Origin: an uncultured Geobacteraceae bacterium
GTDB lineage: Bacteria; Desulfobacterota; Desulfuromonadia; Geobacterales; Pseudopelobacteraceae
Length of the DNA: 64,000 nucleotides
Reading direction: 5' to 3'
NCBI GenBank assembly: GCA_903901875.1
Contig: CAIUSO010000055.1
Span: 62,001 to 126,000, forward strand
The translations under genes and the position numbers were made by a program. Positions 1 to 9,186 of this stretch are shown here, piece by piece. How positions within the stretch are numbered: position 1 is the stretch's first letter; every line of letters starts with the position of its first letter. The notes beneath the pieces were generated by a model. That model worked only from the letters and a program-made list of their open reading frames with translations. It searched no databases and had not been told where the DNA came from.

Positions 1-19
1 TTGGTATAACGATTTGTGC

Positions 20-2080
20 TCATACATTCTTCTTCCGCAACCATGTCTCCAGTAAACGGAAGAGGTCGTTTTTTCTCAACGGGAGTGCTACGTAGTCATT
101 CATGCCTGCGGCCAGGCAATGTTCCCGGTCATTGTCCAATACATCTGCTGTTATTGCGATTATCGGCACGTCATGATTGATTACCCGTGAACGGGGATCT
201 CTAATTATTTTCGTAGCAGAAACCCCATTCATAACGGGCATAAGACAGTCCATAAACACGAGATCATAATCAATAGATTCAAGTGCGTTAACAGCAGCCT
301 TTCCATTTTCGACAACATCAATTTCATAGCCCAATGCTTCAAGCAGGTTTACCGCAACTCTTTGGTTAATGAGATTGTCTTCTGCGAAAAGGATACGAAC
401 CTGCCGTTGTTTATCCGGTGAATCCCACTCAGGTTCATGTGACTGCGAAAGGGATTTTTTTTCTGTCGTGTGGTCGATGGTTGCCATAACCGTCTCTTTG
501 TTAGTGAGATCATCTTCAATTTCATAATAGGCAAGCTTTTCAAACATGGCGGTAAACCAAAAAGTTGAACCCACCCCGACTTCACTTTCCACCCCTATAT
601 TTCCCCCCATAAGGAGGACAATCTGTTTTGAAATTGCCAATCCGATTCCCATCCCTTCGTACTTACGGGTTGCCGATCCATCAGCCTGGGTAAAAGGATC
701 AAAAATTTTATTACAGACCGAAGCGTCCATACCGATGCCCGTATCTTTGACTTCAAAGCGGATTACGACCACCCCAAGTTGATCAATCTCACTCCGCACA
801 TTAAGCTCTATACTCCCACCTCTCTGGGAAAACTTAATGGCATTGCTTAAAAGATTAGATATGACCTGGCAGAGTAGTTTTGGATCTCCGTTAAGGCGAA
901 GCGGGACATCAGGAGGTATCGTATGGCGTAACTCCAGCCCTTTCTCTTGAGCGAGAATGCCTTGCATGTGCAGGATATCTGAGAGAGCTTTTTTCAAATT
1001 AAATTCAACTATCACCTGGCTCAATTTGAATTTTTTAATATCTGAGAAGTTAAAAATATCATCGATAATATTCATCATATGGTCACTGCTTATCTGGCAA
1101 ATCTTAATAAATTCCTGTTGTTCTTCCGTCAGTTCTGTATCGGCAAGTATCTGAAGGACACCAATAATACCGTTCATTGGTGTCCGTATTTCATGACTGA
1201 TGGTAGCGAGGAATTCACTTTTTGCTCTATTCCCCGCTTCCGCCTCTTCTTTGGCGACAAGGAGCTCTGCTTCTGCTTTAAGTCGTTCAGTGATGTCAAA
1301 GAAGATCAAAAGATGTTCTCCGACAAAATAATCATCCAGCGGTGCTATACTGGCTATAACCGTCTTTGTCGACCCATCCTTGCATCGGACGTTTGTCTCC
1401 ATTGCATCAAATATGCTCCCATTCATTTCTGCCTTTTCGCGTCTGACTTCCCACTCAGCGGTAAATTTGTTACGTGCGAATTCATCGGGACAAACCCGTG
1501 TCCACCACTCTTCCAATGTTGAAATATCGCCCAGCGTATAGCCATATGTTTTAATAAATGCTGGATTTAAAAAGGTAAATCGAGCATTCTCATCGATCAG
1601 TACTTGAGGGACGGGAGATGCGTTGATGGTTGATCTGAATCTCAGACCACTTCGCAACAGCCTGTCTTCATAGTTTTTTATATCAAGAAAGACCTTAACT
1701 TTTGCTCTCAGCACATCCATCTGAAATGGTTTGGTAATACAATCAACAGCACCGGTGTTATATCCTTTATAAATACTCGCAAGGTCATTAAAGAAGGCAG
1801 AGATAAAGATGATAGGCATATGCCTCGTTCGCTCCTGTGAACGAATTAATCGAGCAAGCTCGTAACCATCGATACCGGGCATCTGTACGTCCAAGAGTGC
1901 CAAGGCTGGGGTTTCTTGCTCTATCATCAAGATTTCCAGTGCCGTTTCACCACTCTCTGCCATAAGTAATTCAACATCAAGTTCATCAAGTGCTTCCCTG
2001 ATGACAAACAGGTTGCTTGAACTGTCATCTACCACAAGGACTTTACTGAAAGATATTTTGGATTTTGATACTGATCGCAT
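20..2080 (-). CDS. Soluble hybrid histidine kinase (REC-PAS-HisKA-HATPase-REC)
   Basis: Predicted cytoplasmic sensor kinase of 686 residues with no membrane segment. Domains in order: receiver (about 12-130, phospho-acceptor D64 in ALLDVQMPG, conserved Lys present in ITKPF), PAS (about 148-265), HisKA with H297 in the H-box [10 protein letters not shown], HATPase_c (about 395-515; N-box [10 protein letters not shown]-box DTGIGMD), and a second receiver (about 560-680, D611 in MDCLMP). In the second receiver the Lys normally found before Pro in the KPF/KPL motif is Leu (ALPL), so its phosphorylation may be abnormal. The start is supported by AAGGAAT upstream of the ATG. It is last in a minus-strand signalling run after a lone receiver and a receiver/PAS protein, so it may exchange phosphate with them (inference). 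Input signal unknown. Confidence 0.9.
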   Translation of the reverse strand: MRSVSKSKISFSKVLVVDDSSSNLFVIREALDELDVELLMAESGETALEILMIEQETPALALLDVQMPGIDGYELARLIRSQERTRHMPIIFISAFFNDLASIYKGYNTGAVDCITKPFQMDVLRAKVKVFLDIKNYEDRLLRSGLRFRSTINASPVPQVLIDENARFTFLNPAFIKTYGYTLGDISTLEEWWTRVCPDEFARNKFTAEWEVRREKAEMNGSIFDAMETNVRCKDGSTKTVIASIAPLDDYFVGEHLLIFFDITERLKAEAELLVAKEEAEAGNRAKSEFLATISHEIRTPMNGIIGVLQILADTELTEEQQEFIKICQISSDHMMNIIDDIFNFSDIKKFKLSQVIVEFNLKKALSDILHMQGILAQEKGLELRHTIPPDVPLRLNGDPKLLCQVISNLLSNAIKFSQRGGSIELNVRSEIDQLGVVVIRFEVKDTGIGMDASVCNKIFDPFTQADGSATRKYEGMGIGLAISKQIVLLMGGNIGVESEVGVGSTFWFTAMFEKLAYYEIEDDLTNKETVMATIDHTTEKKSLSQSHEPEWDSPDKQRQVRILFAEDNLINQRVAVNLLEALGYEIDVVENGKAAVNALESIDYDLVFMDCLMPVMNGVSATKIIRDPRSRVINHDVPIIAITADVLDNDREHCLAAGMNDYVALPLRKNDLFRLLETWLRKKNV

Positions 2081-2153
2081 TGGTATTCCTTTTCAGCTTT
2101 CAATGGTTACGGTTGTTGATGTGTCACAAAAGCGGCACTGAATGGTTATGGTT

Positions 2154-2290
2154 TTATCGTTGTCCAGGCGATACCGGCATTTGCACATCCAGTAATGCCA
2201 GTGCTGACTGAATGACGAGAAGGTTGGTCGAAACATCGGCAACGACAAGGACCTTTCCAGGGGGAGTGATGCAATTGTTTTCAAAATATG
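2154..2290 (-). pseudogene. Collapsed receiver-domain remnant
   Basis: Between two receiver genes, one minus-strand frame reads a peptide containing GKVLVVADVSTNLLVIQSAL joined directly to ALLDVQMP, then a stop at 2154-2156. These two pieces match the start of the receiver domain of the next gene ([19 protein letters not shown]) and its phosphorylation-site strand (ALLDVQMP), with about 25 intervening residues missing. The first acidic-pocket Asp has also become Ala. It is best read as a decayed, internally deleted duplicate of that receiver. It has no convincing ATG or ribosome site of its own. Confidence 0.65.
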
Positions 2291-2302
2291 TATTGACGAG
2301 AC

Positions 2303-2671
2303 TCAATCTAGTGCCTTAAGGAGAGCTGCAGTCAGTTCACCCCGGGTAAATGGTTTTGAAAGTTTTGCCTTAGCACCGGCTTGTTCAGCAAGAGCAAGAG
2401 TGTCCTGAAAGCTCAAGTGACGTGCTCCCCCCGAAACAGCAACAACAGGGATATCGCTCCGTAACTGCATCATGGTTTTAATCATCTCCAGCCCTTCAAG
2501 AGTAGGCATAATGATATCCGCTATCACCACATCTGGTGGATCTTCTTGAAACCGTCGCAGCCCCTCTTTTCCATCACCCGCAGTGGAAATCTTATGGCCT
2601 TCACGCTCCAGCATTTTGGTAATCATAAAGCGAATCTGTTCATCGTCATCCACTACCAATATATGCGCCAT
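2303..2671 (-). CDS. Single-domain response regulator (CheY-like)
   Basis: A 122-residue stand-alone receiver. The acidic pocket is VVDDDE, the phospho-acceptor D52 is in VVIADIIMP, the switch Ser is in VAVSGG and the Lys is in KLSKPF, so all catalytic positions are present. There is no output domain, so it acts by protein contact or as a phosphorelay intermediate. Its ATG lies one base after the stop of the upstream receiver/PAS gene, which implies translational coupling and one operon. The nearby hybrid kinase (20-2080) and the stressosome genes upstream are plausible partners (inference). Confidence 0.9.
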   Translation of the reverse strand: MAHILVVDDDEQIRFMITKMLEREGHKISTAGDGKEGLRRFQEDPPDVVIADIIMPTLEGLEMIKTMMQLRSDIPVVAVSGGARHLSFQDTLALAEQAGAKAKLSKPFTRGELTAALLKALD

Positions 2672-2672
2672 A

Positions 2673-4676
2673 TCAATACCCCTTCGCTGTCAATTCCCAT
2701 ACTTCGCGAGAAAGCTTTTGGAGATTACCTTCGGCAACTTTTCGCCATGAGATGTCAACATCAACGATGGCTGCGTAATTCCTGCCGCCAACGGTAAATG
2801 GATTCACCTTGCGAGTAAACCAGCGTTCCTTATCAGAAATAGCACAGCTAAAATCCATGGACAGTTCAGGCAGATTGCCGCCTAGCACCGATTTGATGCG
2901 TGTAATGAAGTCGCCATTGGGAAAGCAATTCATGCCTGTGATTGATTGGCACGCGATAAAATAATTTGAGCCCACACCAAACAACTCTTTGTCACGTTGA
3001 CTTTCATCCAGGAAATGATCCCACGATTTATTGGTCTTGGTTATAGTGCCTAGTTCATCGATCACACAGATAAGTGACGACATACCATCAAGTGTGATGG
3101 CAGCCCCGGCCGCTTGACAGAGCTGAAGTTCCATTTCTTTGATATCAGTAATGTCAGTGATATAGCCATGCCACAGAATGCTACCGTCCACGAGCTTTTC
3201 CGGGCGTGCCGTCCCATAATGCCATCGCACCCCTCTACTCGTAAGTATTACGCGATACTCATGTGTCCATGGCCGCATAGTCCGTGCAGATTCTGCAATA
3301 GAGGCAACAACACTACTATAATCGTCACGATGCAAGAGAGTTAAGACCTTTGAAGCGTCTTTTAGCGCCTCTTCTGGTGTCATTTCATAGATTTCGCTGA
3401 TGGAATCACTTGCGTAGGGGAAACAGGTACTACCGTCGGGAAATATACGATATTGATAGAGCATTCCGGGCACCTGACGACTCAACGTTGTCAAGAGGGA
3501 ATGGCTTTTCTGCAATTTTTCTTCCAACTGTTTACGGGCACTTATGTCACGCATCACCGCAATGACATGCCACTCATACCCATGACGATGAACAGCCAAA
3601 GATAATTCAATAGCGATCTCATCACCGTTTTTTTGTAGCGCGGTCAGCTCAACAGTTTTATTTTTTGGGGTATCAGCATCGAGCTTCAGGATGTTTTGGA
3701 GGAGCGGTTGGTATACCGAGGAGATACACCGAGGTTCCAGTAATTCACTGAACTTTTTTCCAACAACTTCCATCTTGCCGTAACCGAAAAGAAGAGCAGC
3801 TGCTGGGTTCCAGAATGCTATCTGCTCCCGTGAATCAATCATTATAATGGCATCTGATGCTGATTCCGTTATGGATTGCAATGTTGCCTCAGCTTCTTTG
3901 CGGGCTGTTATATCTCGCAAACTACCAATGGTTACCTGCTTGCCATGCTGGACTACGGTGCTTAATGAGATATCAACCCACAGTTGACTTTCATCTGGGC
4001 ACTGAATGATCCATTCAAATGAGCTGTTACCTTCTTTTACCGCCTCCATGACTTTTTCTGCAATAGCTTCAGCTGACGGACGCCCTCCCGGCTGTAATTG
4101 CGGTGAAAAGTGTTTCGAGTGTTGCCCTATGAGTTTATCTCTCTCAATGCGCAATAACTGTTCAGCAGCTTTATTGCAATCAATGATGACACAATCGCTT
4201 ATCATGAGATTAGCATCGGCAGAGCATTCGAAAAACTGCCTGAAACGCTCCTCGCTTTCCAGTAGTTGTCGTTCAATTCTCAAGCGATGAGCACACGACA
4301 GTAAACACTCAAAAAGCTGTTTAATACTGACCGGTTTCATGACATATTTATCAATGTTGACTTCAATAGCCCGTTTCAGGTAATCCAAACGTTCAAACGC
4401 AGTCATAACAATAATAGGTACAGCCCGATCGAGTACTCGTATCTGCTCAGTCATAGCCAGGCCATCCATTACCGGCATATGTATGTCAGTTATGACAATA
4501 TCGGGCACCTGTGAGGTATAAATATCCATTCCTTCGGCACCATTACGAGCAGTCAGCAATGTCGAGCAGTAACGGGATAGTATGGGGACCGATAAATTGA
4601 ATATTTCTTCCTCATCCTCCACATAGAGAATAGTAAGTGTTTTAAGGAAGTTACTATCTACAATGTCTGTATTCAT
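2673..4676 (-). CDS. Receiver plus multiple PAS domains, no output domain
   Basis: A 667-residue protein with an N-terminal receiver (about 12-130, D64 in VITDIHMPVMDG, Lys in VMKPV). About four PAS/PAC segments follow (about 145-265, 268-390, 395-525, 540-655), recognisable from repeated endings such as GSLRDITARKEAE, AVMRDISARKQLE and GYITDITDIKEME. The protein ends shortly after the last PAS (LSREVWELTAKGY) with no kinase, GGDEF, EAL or DNA-binding domain. It may be a sensory scaffold or a truncated kinase. It follows rsbT by 73 bases and precedes a lone receiver by one base, so it probably belongs to the stressosome operon. A ribosome site (AGAGAGA) precedes the ATG. Confidence 0.85.
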   Translation of the reverse strand: MNTDIVDSNFLKTLTILYVEDEEEIFNLSVPILSRYCSTLLTARNGAEGMDIYTSQVPDIVITDIHMPVMDGLAMTEQIRVLDRAVPIIVMTAFERLDYLKRAIEVNIDKYVMKPVSIKQLFECLLSCAHRLRIERQLLESEERFRQFFECSADANLMISDCVIIDCNKAAEQLLRIERDKLIGQHSKHFSPQLQPGGRPSAEAIAEKVMEAVKEGNSSFEWIIQCPDESQLWVDISLSTVVQHGKQVTIGSLRDITARKEAEATLQSITESASDAIIMIDSREQIAFWNPAAALLFGYGKMEVVGKKFSELLEPRCISSVYQPLLQNILKLDADTPKNKTVELTALQKNGDEIAIELSLAVHRHGYEWHVIAVMRDISARKQLEEKLQKSHSLLTTLSRQVPGMLYQYRIFPDGSTCFPYASDSISEIYEMTPEEALKDASKVLTLLHRDDYSSVVASIAESARTMRPWTHEYRVILTSRGVRWHYGTARPEKLVDGSILWHGYITDITDIKEMELQLCQAAGAAITLDGMSSLICVIDELGTITKTNKSWDHFLDESQRDKELFGVGSNYFIACQSITGMNCFPNGDFITRIKSVLGGNLPELSMDFSCAISDKERWFTRKVNPFTVGGRNYAAIVDVDISWRKVAEGNLQKLSREVWELTAKGY

Positions 4677-4749
4677 CGTTTTTTATCTCTCTTCACGACA
4701 AGGCAACAACAATTGCCTTGATCAGTTCTGATAAAGATGTGAATTTTCG

Positions 4750-5157
4750 TCATGCCCTTTTCCTGATGAGTGAAAAAGTTACTCTGGTAAGACCCTGTCT
4801 TGATTCAATATTAAACAAGCTTACCAATCGACAGGTACCAGGAAGACCGGCTCCCAGCCCTCCCCCTGTGCTGTAACCATCTCGCATGGCTTCCACTACG
4901 TTGTCAATTCCAGGACCATGATCTTCAATGGTGACCTGTAGATGGAGCTCATCACTATTAGAGTCATCTCGTAACGTACACACCCCTTCAGTAGCATAGT
5001 TTATTACATTACGTGCGACCTCTGAGACCGCTGTTGCTACACGAGTCTGATCAGCCGTACTAAAGCCGATACGTGCAGCTTCTCTGCGTACTGTTAATCG
5101 TGCACAAATGATGTCAGAGATGCCATTGATAGGAACCCGTATAAGATCACTGGACAT
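4750..5157 (-). CDS. rsbT: RsbT-like serine/threonine switch kinase
   Basis: A 135-residue HATPase of the anti-sigma-factor/RsbT family. In known stressosomes RsbT phosphorylates RsbS and RsbR, and on release it activates a downstream partner. The N-box is VSEVARNVINYA and the G1 box is EDHGPGID; the glycine-rich lid is STGGGLGAGLPGTCRLV. Length fits RsbT (about 133 residues). The ATG overlaps the end of rsbS by 11 bases. No RsbU phosphatase or sigma-B gene follows; the next genes are two-component proteins, so the output differs from Bacillus (inference). Confidence 0.88.
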   Translation of the reverse strand: MSSDLIRVPINGISDIICARLTVRREAARIGFSTADQTRVATAVSEVARNVINYATEGVCTLRDDSNSDELHLQVTIEDHGPGIDNVVEAMRDGYSTGGGLGAGLPGTCRLVSLFNIESRQGLTRVTFSLIRKRA

Positions 5158-5542
5158 AGTTATCTCTCTTAAGACAGATGTCTCCTCTCGTTGACATGCG
5201 AATTTCCAGTCGTTTCATCGCTTGCTCCAGATTAAATACGCATTCCGCCCGGATCAGATCACTGCCCATTTCTACCATAGACAGGGCTACAAACGGCTGA
5301 ACACCGCTTATAACAACATCCGCACCCAGTAACTGGGCCATACAGACCGTATCATTAATTATGCGGGCCATATAAGAATCGACCACATCCAGTGCTGTAA
5401 TATCAATGGCAACACCCTGTGCTTCAGTATCTGAAATTTTTTTTATCAGATCAGACTGGAGGCAAAGTGCGTCATTGTCAGTAAGGTCGGTTTGAATAGA
5501 AATCAGGAGGATTCTACCGAGGCGTATGATGGGAACTCTCAT
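5147..5542 (-). CDS. rsbS: RsbS-like STAS scaffold protein
   Basis: A 131-residue single STAS-domain protein. In stressosomes RsbS is the scaffold that sequesters RsbT and is phosphorylated on a conserved Ser. The segment DITALDVVDSYMARIINDT has the typical STAS phosphorylation loop with Ser after Asp. It starts at an ATG overlapping the rsbR stop in an ATGA arrangement and runs 11 bases into rsbT. The gene order R-S-T with overlapping ends is the canonical stressosome cassette. Confidence 0.9.
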   Translation of the reverse strand: MRVPIIRLGRILLISIQTDLTDNDALCLQSDLIKKISDTEAQGVAIDITALDVVDSYMARIINDTVCMAQLLGADVVISGVQPFVALSMVEMGSDLIRAECVFNLEQAMKRLEIRMSTRGDICLKRDNYVQ

Positions 5543-6420
5543 TGTTGCGCAGCACCGTTAATGGTCTCAATGCGCCTACCGACCATTTTTAGTGCTTCAG
5601 CAACTCCTGCGCGCAGTGATACGCGACTAATAACGTTAGAAAAACTAATATTCAACTTGGTCAGGGTCTGGGCCCCTTCTGGGCTGATTCCGGTCATGAC
5701 GATTTTAGAGCCCAGCAACTGCGCTGCATCTACCGCTTTCATGATGTGGCGGGCAACACCGGTATCAAACACCGGAACACCGGTGACATCTATAATAGTG
5801 ACAATTCCTTCGTGCCGGGTAATGGCTTCCAGCATTCGTTCCGTAAATTGGCGGGCACGGATAGTGTCGATTACCCCTACTAATGGCAAGAGCAGAACGT
5901 TATTCCAGAGGAGAATTACCGGGGTGGACAGTTCAAGGAGAGATTGACTCTGTTGGGTGATAACCTTCTCCCGAGCAGTGGTATACGAGTCAAATGTTAA
6001 CAGCGTCAGTTGATCAAGAAGTACGCCTAATACATCAACACAACCATTAAGTTGATCTGGGGAATCTGAAAGCGTTGTTATCAATTTTTTCGTAATGGTT
6101 CGCTTAACCGCAACTACGTAAAGAGCTGTATCCATAGGCCTGATACCACGTTTTGCATGGTCTCCGCTCAATTCACTGACGACAACCCCCAACCTGCTGC
6201 CGGCCTGGATTGCTGACGACTCTTCATTCCAGTCTTTGAAATATGCTGATAGTTCTGTAATATACGTATCAGCATGCCGATGGATTTCATCGCGGTTCAG
6301 TATACCGGGATACTTGGCACCCATCGTTTCCATGACATGACTCGTCCATTCATCATTCAGAACGTCTCTGTTGTGCTCGATTATGGTTGATAATAGTTTA
6401 CTAAAAGCCTTTGCAGACAT
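5539..6420 (-). CDS. rsbR: RsbR-like stressosome sensor (N-terminal sensor plus STAS)
   Basis: A 293-residue protein. The helical N-terminal half (about 1-150) resembles the RsbR N-terminal sensor family, and the C-terminal STAS domain (about 165-280) contains GIVTIIDVTGVPVFDTGVAR, whose Thr residues lie where RsbR proteins are phosphorylated. It should form the mixed RsbR/RsbS shell of a stressosome and sense the input; the ligand is unknown. A strong ribosome site GGAGG lies about 10 bases before the ATG. It is first in the operon, downstream of a -24/-12 promoter near 6538-6554 and next to a sigma-54 activator gene. Confidence 0.88.
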   Translation of the reverse strand: MSAKAFSKLLSTIIEHNRDVLNDEWTSHVMETMGAKYPGILNRDEIHRHADTYITELSAYFKDWNEESSAIQAGSRLGVVVSELSGDHAKRGIRPMDTALYVVAVKRTITKKLITTLSDSPDQLNGCVDVLGVLLDQLTLLTFDSYTTAREKVITQQSQSLLELSTPVILLWNNVLLLPLVGVIDTIRARQFTERMLEAITRHEGIVTIIDVTGVPVFDTGVARHIMKAVDAAQLLGSKIVMTGISPEGAQTLTKLNISFSNVISRVSLRAGVAEALKMVGRRIETINGAAQQ

Positions 6421-6537
6421 GCGGTGTGATCCTCCGATTGATTAATAGCTATATGCTGATGTGATAACAGAAAGAATAAGTCGCTGTGTTGAAACAAAAC
6501 AAATTGAGCCGTTTTATCTGACTAGCTACATTACTCT

Positions 6538-6554
6538 AGCATATTTTGTGCCAA
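6538..6554 (-). promoter_or_regulatory. Sigma-54 (-24/-12) promoter of the rsbRST operon
   Basis: On the minus strand the sequence TGGCACAAAATATGCT has GG at 6552-6551 and GC at 6540-6539, exactly the GG-N10-GC spacing of RpoN promoters, with a near-consensus TGGCAC upper half. Transcription would start near 6527, leaving a leader of about 107 bases before rsbR. The adjacent upstream gene (6689-9046) encodes a sigma-54 activator, which strongly supports the call. Confidence 0.7.
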
Positions 6555-6617
6555 TTATCTGGGAAGCCGTAAACACCTGTTTGTTATAGATCTAGCTGCG
6601 ATTTCGGAATGGGATTA

Positions 6618-6664
6618 GTGTTGTTTTGAAACGATACCCCCCACCAACCGCGTTAAAACAACAC
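6618..6664. repeat. 10-bp inverted repeat, candidate activator site upstream of the sigma-54 promoter
   Basis: Arms GTGTTGTTTT (6618-6627) and AAAACAACAC (6655-6664) are perfect inverted repeats separated by 27 bases. They lie about 65-110 bases upstream of the -24 element, where enhancer sites for sigma-54 activators normally sit. They could instead be a hairpin at the end of the activator gene, but no T-run follows on the minus strand. Confidence 0.45.
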
Positions 6665-6688
6665 AACCGGAAAGGGAGGGCAGGTGGA

Positions 6689-9046
6689 TTACTTGGATGC
6701 GTAGTAGAACGCAGAGCGGCCTATTTTCAAGATTTTTGCTGCTAAGGTTTTATTCCCCTCACAACGTTCCAATGTGATGGAAATTATTTGCTCATCAAGC
6801 AATTTCAGGGAAAGGTTCTCGGTCGGCAGGGAAAGATTGTAGTGGGTTGTATCAGCAGTGCTCGGTTGCTCAGGTTTCTGTATTACATTCTTTAAGATGA
6901 TATGGTGCGTATCAACGTCGTCCTCGTCAGAGATAAGCACGGCCCTTTCAAGACAGTTTCGCAACTCTCTGATATTGCCAGGCCAATGGTATTGATATAA
7001 ACTTTGAATCGCTCTGTCTGTGATTCCGACCCTCTTGCGACCGAGCTGTGAACCGATATTTTTGAGTAAATAATCACACAGTGCAGGCAGATCCTCCATG
7101 CGGTTTCTTAAGGGTATCAGAGTGAGCGGAAAAACACTAATTCGGTGATAAAGGTCCTCGCGAAACGCACCTTCCGTAACCATTTCTTCAAGGTTCCGGT
7201 TGGTTGCAACAATGATTCGGCAATTAACTGTCTCGGATCTATCCGAACCCACTTTTTCGAAGGTCCGATCTTCGATTACCCTCAGAAGTTTTGCCTGCAG
7301 CGAAAATGACATATCTCCTATTTCATCCAAAAAGATGGTACCGCCATTGGCCGAAGAGAACTTGCCGTCACGGTCAGAGTCTGCGCCGGTAAACGCCCCC
7401 CGCTTGTGTCCAAACAACTCCGTCTCCAGCAAATTATCCGGAATGGAAGCACAGTTTACCGTAACAAAACGGCCCGTTACGTTTTTGTTAGCCGAGTGGA
7501 TCGATCTTGCAAGAAGTCCCTTGCCACAGCCGCTTTCACCGTAGATTATGGCAATAGTTTGAGGTGTTTTGGCAACTATCGTCGCAAGATTGAGAACCTT
7601 TTTCATCTCGGTATTGACAGTCAAAAAATTTTGAAAAGAAAATCCCTCTAACTCCTGTTTTTTATAATATTCAAGCTCATTCCGCAACACAGTCCTATCA
7701 GTAACATCTTGCAATGTACCGGTAGACCGTTGGATTTGGCCGCTATGATCGTAGTCAATCTCCCAATGAAAGTGTACAAATTTAATATCCCCCCCCGGAA
7801 GCAACAGTCGCAACGTCACACTTTTCGTCGTATCGTTCAGCGGTGGTTGGTAGCAGACTTGATCATATTTATCACGATCATCGGGATGAATCGTAGTTCG
7901 GATTTTTTCAAGGGTAATGGGATAAACCGGGTTTAACTCCAGTATCCGGTAAATTTCATCAGAGCAGGTGAAGCTGCCCGTTATGTGGTTGAATTCCCAA
8001 TTACCCAGCTTCGCAATGCGTTGCGCCTCCTTCATTCTTAATTGACTGACCTGCAAAGCTTCCTCTGCGATAACCCGGTCTGACTTATCATGGAATAACA
8101 TGGCGAACCTGTCAGGGCCCGGTGAAAAGGCATAGATAAAGTAATGTCTTTTGTTAATGCTTGAATATCGAGTAAAACGTTCCGGATCACCCGAAAGTAC
8201 CAGCCTGTTGTAAACGGCTGTTATTTGTAAATCGTCAATGAGTGGCAATTCTGAAAGTGTTTTTCCAATGATCTCTGAACTTTTGAGGCCCGACAATCTT
8301 TCAAAAGCCGAATTAACCTCTATAAACTTGAAATCGCAGACGTTTGCCAAGTCGTCATATACAACTTCATGGAGGGCGAACCCCTCTGACATGTTATAAA
8401 AAAGGGATTTATACTTCGATTTGTTGCCAATGAGTTGGTCTCGCAATATCCTTGATTCGGTGACATCGCGAGCAACGACCAATATTCCGATAATTTCTGA
8501 TTTACTATTGTGTAGCGGTTTTTTTAGTGTATCAAAGCACCGCCGGTTTCCATTGGGGAGGGTAAACCAATTTTCTGATCTGAAGCTTTCACCTGTTGCG
8601 ACTACATCAAGATCTTCGTTACGATATGAGTTCAATAGAGCGGAATTTGAAATAAAATCTTCATCGCTTTTACCAATCATCTCTTCCCGTGTAGATCCAC
8701 ACCCCTCTTCTGCAAAAGCCCGATTACACCCTCTATACACCCCCGAAAGGTCTTTCCAGAGAATATAATCCTGCATGGCATCAATAATGAGACTGAGAAC
8801 TTCCGGGCTATTAAATGTATAAAGGGATTTGTACTGAGCTAATAATTCTTCATTAATATGTAATGTCTCAATCAGTTGGGAATTTTGCATTTCAAGTTCT
8901 ATCTGCTGAACCTGCAGTTCGTGCAGTTGACGCCTCTCGGTAAAGCTTGCGAAAGGAGAGATCAAATTATGATCCGGTGAAGCCAGTCTCTCTTCTGCCT
9001 GTTCCCTGAGTTTATTCGACTTTTCTTCAAAATTCTGTATGATCAA
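6689..9046 (-). CDS. PAS-containing sigma-54-dependent transcriptional activator
   Basis: A 785-residue enhancer-binding protein: a coiled N-terminus, three PAS-like regions (about 85-200, 205-325, 340-450), a sigma-54 AAA+ domain (about 475-700) and a Fis-type helix-turn-helix at the very end. Walker A is GESGCGKG (503-510), the sigma-54 contact loop GAFTGA is intact (550-555), and Walker B is TIFLDE. There is no N-terminal receiver, so activity is likely controlled by PAS ligands. The apparent start is TTG at 9046; the ribosome site is weak, so the start is uncertain. The next transcription unit, rsbRST, has a sigma-54 promoter and is the obvious target (inference). Confidence 0.9.
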   Translation of the reverse strand: MIIQNFEEKSNKLREQAEERLASPDHNLISPFASFTERRQLHELQVQQIELEMQNSQLIETLHINEELLAQYKSLYTFNSPEVLSLIIDAMQDYILWKDLSGVYRGCNRAFAEEGCGSTREEMIGKSDEDFISNSALLNSYRNEDLDVVATGESFRSENWFTLPNGNRRCFDTLKKPLHNSKSEIIGILVVARDVTESRILRDQLIGNKSKYKSLFYNMSEGFALHEVVYDDLANVCDFKFIEVNSAFERLSGLKSSEIIGKTLSELPLIDDLQITAVYNRLVLSGDPERFTRYSSINKRHYFIYAFSPGPDRFAMLFHDKSDRVIAEEALQVSQLRMKEAQRIAKLGNWEFNHITGSFTCSDEIYRILELNPVYPITLEKIRTTIHPDDRDKYDQVCYQPPLNDTTKSVTLRLLLPGGDIKFVHFHWEIDYDHSGQIQRSTGTLQDVTDRTVLRNELEYYKKQELEGFSFQNFLTVNTEMKKVLNLATIVAKTPQTIAIIYGESGCGKGLLARSIHSANKNVTGRFVTVNCASIPDNLLETELFGHKRGAFTGADSDRDGKFSSANGGTIFLDEIGDMSFSLQAKLLRVIEDRTFEKVGSDRSETVNCRIIVATNRNLEEMVTEGAFREDLYHRISVFPLTLIPLRNRMEDLPALCDYLLKNIGSQLGRKRVGITDRAIQSLYQYHWPGNIRELRNCLERAVLISDEDDVDTHHIILKNVIQKPEQPSTADTTHYNLSLPTENLSLKLLDEQIISITLERCEGNKTLAAKILKIGRSAFYYASK

Positions 9047-9087
9047 TTATGTATCCAGTTTTTCCCATAAGTTATTTTTGGCAGGTA

Positions 9088-9117
9088 GAATTACATGATA
9101 TCAATCTGGGCTGTCAA
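9088..9117 (-). promoter_or_regulatory. Sigma-70-type promoter of the sigma-54 activator gene
   Basis: The minus strand has a perfect -35 TTGACA (9117-9112), an 18-base spacer and a -10-like TAATTC (9093-9088). The start would be near 9081, about 35 bases before the TTG start codon. It separates the activator from the lipA end. Confidence 0.45.
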
Positions 9118-9186
9118 TGACTTAATTGTTTTTGCACCACGTACTGAGCACAATTCTCATTAACTTCGAGAATAGACAAACGTTTT

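Noticed and set aside
2093-2284. 63-codon minus-strand frame as a separate gene
   Set aside because: It has no ribosome site, and its sequence is an out-of-frame reading of the receiver remnant.
9153-9173. Inverted repeat ATTCTC/GAGAAT after lipA as a terminator
   Set aside because: Six-base stem without a T-run; too weak.
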